From positions 1 to 41,952 of the forward strand of contig JAKJGF010000010.1 in the NCBI GenBank assembly GCA_022704525.1: a stretch of DNA of 41,952 nt, in the 5' to 3' direction. This document shows positions 35,789 to 41,952 of the stretch, one piece after another. Below the pieces are notes generated by a model. The model had not been told where the DNA came from and searched no databases. It worked only from the letters and a program-made list of their open reading frames with translations. The position numbers were made by a program, and so were the translations under genes. This stretch comes from Bacillota bacterium (GTDB lineage: Bacteria > Vulcanimicrobiota > SpSt-956 > JAKJGF01). Numbering within the stretch: the stretch's first letter is position 1; each line of letters starts with the position of its first letter.

Positions 35789-37117
35789 CTGAATACAGAA
35801 CCTCTATCAGTAGATAAAATAGTCAGGGGAAGATATAAAGTATCCCTTATTGCAGGACAGGGTGGACAGTGTTTTGTTTATGAAGTAGATGATTTAGAAG
35901 AAAAAAGGAAGGTTATTCTTAAAGTGCTGAAAACAAATCCGGATGATCCTGTTATACATGGTGAGAATATAGTTCTTTTTAAGAAAGAATATGAAATACT
36001 CAGCCGTCTGAATCATCCCGGTTTACCCAAAGCCTATGATTATTTTGAGGAAGATGGAAATTATTTCCTTGTTGTCCAGTATATGGAAGGAAAAAATCTG
36101 GAAAGATCTTTAACAGAGAAAAATGAACCATTTCAGGAAGCAGAAGTAGTTGACTGGGGAATTAAACTGACAGATATACTCCTTTATCTTTATCATATAA
36201 AGCCTTATCCTGTAGTGGTGAGAGATATAAAACCATCAAATATCCTTGTGTCAGAAGATGGTAAGATAAGTCTTATAGATTTTACTGTAGCCAAAGAGAT
36301 GACTTCTCATTATAAAGAAGATACTGTGCGGATTGGTTCCCGGGGATATGCCCCACCGGAACAATATAAGGGACTTACCGATCATAAATCAGATATTTAT
36401 GCCCTTGGAGCTACCCTTTATAGACTTCTTACCGGTGAAGATCCTTCTAATGCCAATTTTCGATTTAAGCCTTTAAGGGAAATTAACCCTGATTTTTCCA
36501 GAAAACTTGAGTATGTTATACTTAAAGCCATTGAATTATCCCCTGAGAAAAGATACCAGACTCCTGAAGAATTACATAGAGATTTAATTTACGTTAAAGA
36601 TGAACTTGTCGGGATTGCTCATCCGGAATTTGTTGTGCCGGAAATTATTTATTCTGTAGCTTCAGAGAAAAAGAATACAACAGATGTATTTAATTTTCGG
36701 TCTTTTATAAAGAAAGCAGGAATGTTCATTCTTTTAATCCTTATTCTTAATATCATATTTCGTTATAATACCATAATTGTAACTTATTTCTTTTTTCAGG
36801 CAGATAATTTAATTAAAAAGAATGATATTAAAGGTGCCATAAGTGTTTATGAAAATATCTTACAGATAAAACCTGATAATCTGGAGGCTACTTACAGGTT
36901 AGGAGTACTATTAATTTATCAGGGTGATACTGTTACAGGGCAGGAATATCTCAGTAAATTATGTAATGATCTTAATCGTACCAGGGAGAAGCTATTTTAC
37001 CATCATAAATTATATGAGGAATATAAAACCAGTGATCCTGAAAGAGGCCGTAAGGATCTGGAGATTGCCAGGTTTCTTTCTGAAATTGTTAAGAAAAGTG
37101 TGGAGATCAAGGAGTGA
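35789..37117 (+). CDS. Membrane Ser/Thr kinase with TPR tail, probable CTG start
   Basis: The first standard in-frame start (GTG 35924) would remove the glycine loop and ATP-binding Lys. The frame is open back to 35774, where AAAGGAG lies 8 nt before a CTG at 35789; ATT at 35783 is the other option. From the CTG the protein has 442 residues: glycine loop AGQGGQCFVYEVDD, Lys45 in VILKVLK, VRDIKPSN with Asp146, and APPEQY. The DFG motif reads DFT (164-166), which may lower activity. One membrane helix (~311-335) is followed by a TPR-like region (AISVYENILQIKPDNLEATY). It resembles the kinase at 2092 but lacks the Ig-like domains. It follows the HEAT gene and may be co-expressed. Confidence 0.85.
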   Translation: MNTEPLSVDKIVRGRYKVSLIAGQGGQCFVYEVDDLEEKRKVILKVLKTNPDDPVIHGENIVLFKKEYEILSRLNHPGLPKAYDYFEEDGNYFLVVQYMEGKNLERSLTEKNEPFQEAEVVDWGIKLTDILLYLYHIKPYPVVVRDIKPSNILVSEDGKISLIDFTVAKEMTSHYKEDTVRIGSRGYAPPEQYKGLTDHKSDIYALGATLYRLLTGEDPSNANFRFKPLREINPDFSRKLEYVILKAIELSPEKRYQTPEELHRDLIYVKDELVGIAHPEFVVPEIIYSVASEKKNTTDVFNFRSFIKKAGMFILLILILNIIFRYNTIIVTYFFFQADNLIKKNDIKGAISVYENILQIKPDNLEATYRLGVLLIYQGDTVTGQEYLSKLCNDLNRTREKLFYHHKLYEEYKTSDPERGRKDLEIARFLSEIVKKSVEIKE

Positions 37118-37195
37118 GACGTGAGAATGGTGCAGGGGCGAACCCCTGTGTTAGCTCCGGTTAACCCATCACCCATCACCGATTACCCATCACGA
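37112..37195 (+). repeat. Composite hairpin-heptamer element, decayed hairpin
   Basis: It starts at the kinase stop (TGA 37115-37117) with GTGAGAC heptamers, then TGGTGCAGGGGCGAAC, loop CCCTGT, and a mutated right arm GTTAGCTCC. GGTTAACC and four CCCATCA-type heptamers up to about 37194 follow. It is the same element as at 35692 and, inverted, at 30430. Confidence 0.8.
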
Positions 37196-37247
37196 TACCA
37201 GATTTGACTGAAAGTTTACAAGTTGTTAACATTTTTTAATGATTTTT

Positions 37248-38216
37248 TTAGGGATTATCTGAGACTTTCCCTATGAGATTATTTAATGTGTGCCAGCATC
37301 TGGGTTTTGGTGGATGAAGGGCATATTCCAGAGCTACTTTAGTCATATGTTCTATAAACCATTCATAATAAAAATATGTTATTGACCGGGGATTTGCATC
37401 AGGAACCAGATCTGTGAAATCTATAGCATAGGGTATGCCGTCCCTTATGGCCCATTCCACAATATTCATATCATAGTCCAGTGTTTTACATAGTTTTATA
37501 GAAGTCTCCACTATGTATTTACCTAATTCCCTTGATAGATGTTTGTGATCACATATGTAGTCTCTTCTGGATGGTATGTATTTGATAGGACATACATATT
37601 TTTTCCCCAGAACAAAGGTGCGAACAAAGTGTTCATATTCAATTTTTTCCTGAAGTATCATTATCTGATGGCCAGATCGATCATAAGCCCTTATTAATTC
37701 TTCCAGGTTATTTACTATAGTGAGGTGTTTCCATCCCACTCCAAGAGCAGGTTTTATTACTGCAGGAAATCCTATATATGAAGCTATTTCATCCCACTTT
37801 AGTGGATACGAGAGATTAAGAAGATCTTCCTGCTCTATAGGTCGATAACAGGGCTCAACACGATAGCTTTTTGTTGGAAGTAAAACTGTCCTGGGAAGAT
37901 TTATACCCATTCTTTTTGCTACAGTGTAATCAAAGAATTTATCCGGTTCAAATCTATAAGGATTATTTATTATATAACAGCCGGAGAGTAAGGCATTTTT
38001 TACATATTCTCTTAAGAAGGGCAAACAGTGAGAAGCACGATCTATTATTATTGTATATTCACAGCTTTCAGCAGGATGTATCTCCGGTATTTTACATATC
38101 TCAGCCCTTATGCCTTCAATAGCTTTTTTATTAATTTCTTCGATGAGCCTATCAGGCATAGGTCCTTCTTCTCTATGAAGGATACCTATTTTTCTGCTCT
38201 CTTTTATTTTACTCAT
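37248..38216 (-). CDS. ATP-grasp family protein (RimK/glutathione-synthase-like)
   Basis: 322 residues, soluble. The pattern is that of ATP-grasp ligases: a first domain with NNPYRFEPDKFFDYTVAKRMGI, then PAVIKPALGVGWKHLTIV (ATP-binding Lys), QEKIEYEHFVRTFVLG, and a metal-binding end EWAIRDGIPYAIDFTDLVPDANPRS. Such enzymes join a carboxylate to an amine or thiol using ATP through an acyl phosphate; the substrates cannot be told here. AAAGGTG lies about 6 nt before the ATG. It is divergent from the dacB gene and convergent with the kinase gene, so likely monocistronic. Confidence 0.8.
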   Translation of the reverse strand: MSKIKESRKIGILHREEGPMPDRLIEEINKKAIEGIRAEICKIPEIHPAESCEYTIIIDRASHCLPFLREYVKNALLSGCYIINNPYRFEPDKFFDYTVAKRMGINLPRTVLLPTKSYRVEPCYRPIEQEDLLNLSYPLKWDEIASYIGFPAVIKPALGVGWKHLTIVNNLEELIRAYDRSGHQIMILQEKIEYEHFVRTFVLGKKYVCPIKYIPSRRDYICDHKHLSRELGKYIVETSIKLCKTLDYDMNIVEWAIRDGIPYAIDFTDLVPDANPRSITYFYYEWFIEHMTKVALEYALHPPKPRCWHTLNNLIGKVSDNP

Positions 38217-38300
38217 CGTAACACCTTTCTTTTAATTTTTCAAACAAAGTTTCTACATATATCCGGCAAATCCTTCATTTACTGAAAAAGTATAATTTAG

Positions 38301-38414
38301 ATGCATAGAAATTTTCATTATTATTAAATTATTAGCTTCAGTAACGTTAAAATTTGTATGTTTAAAGCTATCAGCAATCAGCTTAAGGAAAAAAGCTGGA
38401 AAGCTAATAATAAT
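38301..38414. repeat. Dispersed ~115-bp repeat, copy 2
   Basis: It matches 32782-32900 in the same orientation. The right arm of the second hairpin is partly deleted and the first hairpin is mutated, so this copy is older or decayed. It again lies in a divergent gap and creates a false N-terminal extension of the dacB frame (from ATG 38358). Confidence 0.85.
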
Positions 38415-38501
38415 TTTCTCTTATATTGCAATTTCATTACTTATATGATAAATTATACTTTGTTTTTATTTCTTCAAGAGAGGACTGGTGAGCTTTTATA
38501 T

Positions 38502-39998
38502 ATGTTAGATTCTATGAGATTGTCACCTGTAAGAAATTTTATAGGAAAAGAATTTTCCTATTTTTTTATAGTTGTTTCTATCTTTTTTTCTCTGACAGGT
38601 TCTTCTTTTGCCGGAGGAAAGGAATATATTCAGGGAAAAATTGATAATCTAGTTAAAGATTCATATCTGGAGGGTGGGAAATTTTCCCTTTACATTAAGG
38701 TTCTCAAAAGGGGTGATATTATATATGATTATAACAGTTCTCTTTCACTGGCTCCTGCATCAAATATGAAGGTCCTTACTACTGCTGCAGCTCTCTCGAA
38801 GCTTGGTTCGAATTTTTCTTTTGATACAAATGTGTACGGCAAGGTACAGAACGATACGATTACAAGTGATCTCATCCTTTACAGTAACGGTGACCCCACA
38901 TATTGTGTGGAGTTTTATAAACCTCCTACAAAGGTTTTTAGAAGTATTGCTCAGAAGCTTTATTCCATGGGTATAAGAACTGTAAAAGGTGATGTATTGG
39001 GAGATGATAGTTTTTTTGACAGGCAATTAAGAGGTAAGGGATGGAAAGAAGAATATCAGTTTGAAGCTTACAGTGCTGAGGTAAGCCCTCTTTCTTTAAA
39101 TGAAAACGTTATTGATCTAAAGGTGTCCCCCGGTAAAGATTACTATCTTCCCGGTATTGTTACAATATTTCCTTATGCCGGTATAATTGAGGTTATTAAT
39201 CAGACAAAAACTTCTGAAACTACTCAGTCTATTTCCGTAGAGCGACTGAAGGATAGTAATAAGATAATTGTATCAGGATGGATTCCATATGATTATTCCT
39301 GTGTGGAAACCTATGTAAATGTTCATAATCCGGCTCTTTATACAACTTCTGCTTTTGCAAGAATTTTAAAGGAGGAAGGTATAAAATTGAATGGTACTGT
39401 GAGACTCATAGGTATTCCTGCAGAAATACGTAAAAAAGACGTATGTGGCCTTCTATGTGTCCATAAATCTCCCCCTCTGCCTGCTGTAATATCCTATATA
39501 AACAAAAAAAGTGATAACCTGTCTGCCGAGATGCTTTTGAAGACTCTTGGTGGTGTAACCTTCGGTCAGGGCAGTGCAGAAAATGGAAGTTCTGTAGTAA
39601 AGGATTTCCTTCGAGAGGTTGGTGTTGATACATCAGGGCTTGTTATGGCCGACGGTTCAGGTCTTTCTCCTGAGGATAGAGTAACCTCAAAACTTCTGGT
39701 AGATGTACTTTCTTATATGTACTTTTCACCTGATGGAAAAGCTTTTGTAGATTCTTTTTCTATGGCCGGTGTTGACGGAACATTGAGAAAAAGATTGAGA
39801 GGGACTCCTGCAGAAGGAAATCTCAAAGGCAAAACAGGTACTATTTCAGGCGTTTCTGCCCTCTGTGGTTATGTAAGCACTTCCTATGGTCAGACCATAG
39901 TATTTTCCATCCTTAGTAATGATATCCCCGAAGGGGCAGCCAAAGATGCGGAAGACAGGATTGTTCAAATACTGGCAAGTTGTCCCGAAGAGATTTAG
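38502..39998 (+). CDS. dacB: D-alanyl-D-alanine carboxypeptidase, PBP4/DacB family
   Basis: The ATG at 38502 has GGTGAG 9 nt upstream and leads into a good signal peptide (FFIVVSIFFSLTGSSFA|GG). The longer frame from 38358 is repeat sequence and is rejected. 498 residues. All three S13 penicillin-binding motifs are present: SxxK as ASNMK (Ser87, Lys90), SxN as SDN (Ser337, Asn339) and KTG as GKTGT (Lys444). The enzyme trims or cleaves peptidoglycan cross-links in the envelope. The length suits the class C PBP family with its inserted domain. A possible lipid II flippase gene converges just downstream, so two cell-wall functions are adjacent. Confidence 0.93.
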   Translation: MLDSMRLSPVRNFIGKEFSYFFIVVSIFFSLTGSSFAGGKEYIQGKIDNLVKDSYLEGGKFSLYIKVLKRGDIIYDYNSSLSLAPASNMKVLTTAAALSKLGSNFSFDTNVYGKVQNDTITSDLILYSNGDPTYCVEFYKPPTKVFRSIAQKLYSMGIRTVKGDVLGDDSFFDRQLRGKGWKEEYQFEAYSAEVSPLSLNENVIDLKVSPGKDYYLPGIVTIFPYAGIIEVINQTKTSETTQSISVERLKDSNKIIVSGWIPYDYSCVETYVNVHNPALYTTSAFARILKEEGIKLNGTVRLIGIPAEIRKKDVCGLLCVHKSPPLPAVISYINKKSDNLSAEMLLKTLGGVTFGQGSAENGSSVVKDFLREVGVDTSGLVMADGSGLSPEDRVTSKLLVDVLSYMYFSPDGKAFVDSFSMAGVDGTLRKRLRGTPAEGNLKGKTGTISGVSALCGYVSTSYGQTIVFSILSNDIPEGAAKDAEDRIVQILASCPEEI

Positions 39999-40064
39999 TG
40001 AAAAATGAAAAGTGAAAAGAAGTGAGGAGTAAAGGGTGAGTACTATAATATATATGTACTTCAC
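39998..40064 (+). repeat. Heptamer run and hairpin between convergent genes
   Basis: From the dacB stop, GTGAAAA, ATGAAAA and GTGAAAA units run on, then GTGAGGA-like words. A hairpin GTGAGTAC (40036-40043) pairs with GTACTTCAC (40056-40064) with one bulge around an AT loop. It may serve as a terminator for both converging genes, but there is no clear T-run. Confidence 0.5.
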
Positions 40065-40075
40065 GTCTCATGACT

Positions 40076-41821
40076 TTAAAACACAGCAGTCAATATGTGT
40101 GATGCAAATTTAATAATATGCACACAGGGAATAAAAATAACCTGAGATAATAAGGTCCCTAAAAACATACCTGTAATTAAAAATATGGCCATTATCTTTA
40201 CGTGTTTTTCAGGTCTTTTTCCTGCTACTGTCTGATCTGTTATGAGGGCACACGTAGGGTCTACTACAATACCGATTAATATGGTGGCTACTCCGTTTAC
40301 TATACTGGAAAGCAATGTGGCAGTTCTTGCAAATTCAGGCATGAGGGCACTTGCGTATGTTGCTGCCATAACGCCCACTGTATGTATGGAGATAACAAGT
40401 ATATTAAATACAAGAAATGCCCTGGGTATTTCCATTACATCTGATAGTTTTACTCCAAGAAAAGAGGGAAAAGCAAAAGATTTTATAAAACTTATCCAGT
40501 GACGGGGTTTCAAAATCATATTTAGAAATAAAGAGGGAAGAGATCCGTATTTTTCCATACCCCTTATGGCTTTACAGTATATATTTATAAAAGTTGGCAT
40601 GAGAATAAAACCCATTGCTATACCGATACTCGCGCCAAGAATAATATATCTCAACTTGTTTTCAATCATCAGGTCAGATTCACTGTTTTTTATACTGAGA
40701 TCCACTATTGATCCTACAATAGGGGCATAAACCTGCTGGGCGAGTCTGGTTATGAGAAAGAAAAAATTGTATATTGATATGGCAGTAGCCACTCTTCTGG
40801 TCATAACGGCTGAGATACGTGATACCACTGTAGTAGAGGCAAGGATACTCACTATTATTGAGATAATAACTACAGTTACCAGACTGCCCCCTTCAGCCAT
40901 ATTTCCTTCATTTAGATTCAGTGTGGCCCAGGAAATTACCTTTACTCCCGGCAGCAGGAAGAACTGTGAGATAATAGCTCCAAGTAAATTACCTGCCATA
41001 AGGAATACTGCTACTATATAGACATGCTTTTCCGGTCTTTTTCCTGCAATTACTTCGTCAGTAATAAGAGCAGCTTTGGGGTCCACTATTACACTGAACA
41101 TAATTGCTGCAAGAGCATTTACAAGTCCTGAAAGGAGTATGGCTGTCCTGGCATAATCTTTGTTTTCGGCACTTGCATACATTGCACAAAGTACTCCCAC
41201 TGTCCAGATGGCTGTTGCAAATATATTGAATATAAGAAAATTTGCAGGAACACCTTCTAATTTCAGGAGAGATACACCGAAATTGGATGGAAAAGCAAAG
41301 GCTTTATAAATATTTTTCCACGAAGAAGGTTTTAGTGTTTTTATAAGAACTTTTATCATAGAACCATGACGGTCCAGAGCACCTATTCCAGAGGTGAATA
41401 TATTTACCAGTGTAGGAAGTAAAAGCCAGGCTATGGCTGAACCGAAACAACTGCCAATTATTATTATTCTTATTTGCAAGAGAAGTATATCTGTATTTCC
41501 GGTATTACTTGCCCTGTCTACATAACTTGCAAGAATAGGAAGATAAAACATATTGGCAAAACGGGTCATCATAAAAAATATCTGATAAATTGTTATAGAC
41601 ATGGCAACCTGACCGGTTTTTACAGCAGCAGGTCGTGATGCAACAGTAGCTGAGGTAAGGAGTGTTACGAAAGCGGAAACAACAAAGATTAAAGAAAGTT
41701 TCCAGTCAAAAAGGGAAAGTATATCACTTGTAAAAGTAATAATAGATTTCGCCTCCTTAAGAATGATATTTATTAGTATTACGCTTAATCTAAGTACTAC
41801 AACAGGCAAGTTAGTATCCAT
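40076..41821 (-). CDS. Tandem-duplicated Amj-type lipid II flippase homologue
   Basis: 581 residues, highly hydrophobic. Two homologous halves, ~40-300 and ~305-575, each carry the Amj (DUF2837) pattern: a SRxxAVxTxxVAxxIxIY entry (ASRPAAVKTGQVAMSITIY; VSRISAVMTRRVATAISIY), R(F/L)A...APIxxSxVD, an FAFPSxxGVxL segment, and VDPxxALITDxxxAGKRPEKHV near the end. Amj flips lipid II for peptidoglycan synthesis in Bacillus subtilis as an alternative to MurJ, and is about half this length. The duplication suggests that one chain does the work of a dimer. The ATG at 41821 lacks a clear ribosome site; AGGAGG lies 8 nt before an in-frame ATT at 41743. Recognition is from memory of the family pattern. 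Confidence 0.75.
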   Translation of the reverse strand: MDTNLPVVVLRLSVILINIILKEAKSIITFTSDILSLFDWKLSLIFVVSAFVTLLTSATVASRPAAVKTGQVAMSITIYQIFFMMTRFANMFYLPILASYVDRASNTGNTDILLLQIRIIIIGSCFGSAIAWLLLPTLVNIFTSGIGALDRHGSMIKVLIKTLKPSSWKNIYKAFAFPSNFGVSLLKLEGVPANFLIFNIFATAIWTVGVLCAMYASAENKDYARTAILLSGLVNALAAIMFSVIVDPKAALITDEVIAGKRPEKHVYIVAVFLMAGNLLGAIISQFFLLPGVKVISWATLNLNEGNMAEGGSLVTVVIISIIVSILASTTVVSRISAVMTRRVATAISIYNFFFLITRLAQQVYAPIVGSIVDLSIKNSESDLMIENKLRYIILGASIGIAMGFILMPTFINIYCKAIRGMEKYGSLPSLFLNMILKPRHWISFIKSFAFPSFLGVKLSDVMEIPRAFLVFNILVISIHTVGVMAATYASALMPEFARTATLLSSIVNGVATILIGIVVDPTCALITDQTVAGKRPEKHVKIMAIFLITGMFLGTLLSQVIFIPCVHIIKFASHILTAVF

Positions 41822-41952
41822 CTCACAAATCTGTTCCTGTCCGGGCTCTTACGCAAAATCTATGATCCTGTTACAATGAAATCTGTTATTACAGAATATA
41901 CAGTTTTATATTTATTTAAGTTATAACTTTCTCCTTTGACGGCATATCTTTT

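Noticed and set aside
38358..38501. N-terminal extension of DacB from ATG 38358
   Set aside because: The first part is the dispersed 115-bp repeat, and the signal peptide with ribosome site begins at 38502.
41743..41757. AGGAGG followed by in-frame ATT as start of the Amj-like gene
   Set aside because: The AGGAGG is explained by Lys-Glu-Ala codons and an ATG exists upstream at 41821; kept only as an alternative.
1..41952. Amber (TAG) recoding across the genome
   Set aside because: Many genes (kinase at 2092, caspase, giant protein, dacB) end naturally at TAG; only one gene shows a coding-like read-on.

Overview
The window is an AT-rich bacterial chromosome segment of 41,952 bases. It uses the standard bacterial code: TAA, TAG and TGA all end genes. 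It comes from a lineage I cannot name. The gene mix is long multidomain Ser/Thr-kinase, FHA, caspase, HEAT and PQQ-propeller proteins next to housekeeping genes (secG, scpA/scpB, surE, a DHH-CBS-tRNA nucleotidyltransferase fusion). That fits an uncultivated bacterium with eukaryote-like signalling proteins better than a well-known model group. No rRNA, tRNA, CRISPR array, transposase or phage gene was seen. No gene-free stretch exceeds 300 bases; the longest (18468-18750 and 38217-38501) hold small repeats and start signals.

Layout. (1) 1-12612, plus strand: a 5'-truncated FHA/FGE-fold protein, a membrane Ser/Thr kinase with Ig-like and TPR regions, a lipoprotein clostripain-type protease, a small convergent unknown ORF, then, behind a good sigma-70-like promoter, a secreted beta-propeller protein ending in a caspase domain, and a CsgG-like/DUF4384 partner. 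This looks like one phospho-signalling and clan-CD protease cluster. (2) 12720-18467: secG on plus, then a minus-strand housekeeping run: DHH-CBS-PAP fusion, two M50 site-2-protease homologues, scpA, scpB. (3) 18751-26328: a giant 2525-residue cytoplasmic protein with a duplicated N-terminal module, TerB-like segments, about 1200 residues of coiled coil and a PQQ-type propeller. (4) 26356-32697, minus: LytM-like lipoprotein, UPF0182 membrane protein, SurE, TgpA-like transglutaminase. (5) 32950-37117, plus: a secreted HEAT-repeat protein and a second Ser/Thr kinase that seems to start at CTG. (6) 37248-41821: an ATP-grasp protein (minus), a DacB/PBP4 carboxypeptidase (plus) and a double-length Amj-type lipid II flippase homologue (minus).

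Non-coding structure is unusually rich. Degenerate 7-base tandem repeats of several flavours (GTGAGAC/GTGAAAC, GATGGGT, GTTGAGA, AGCTGAA) sit in many gene gaps, often at or across the stop codon of a plus-strand gene. Three gaps carry a shared element with a GGGGCGAAC/GTTCGCCCC hairpin core. Two divergent gaps carry a separate repeat of about 115 bp that falsely extends two neighbouring ORFs. Several starts were moved from the longest ORF because of Shine-Dalgarno position or these repeats.

Functionally, the secreted caspase, clostripain and HEAT proteins, two kinases, an FHA reader and a large scaffold could form a regulated surface or stress-response network. That link is inference from position and domain type only.
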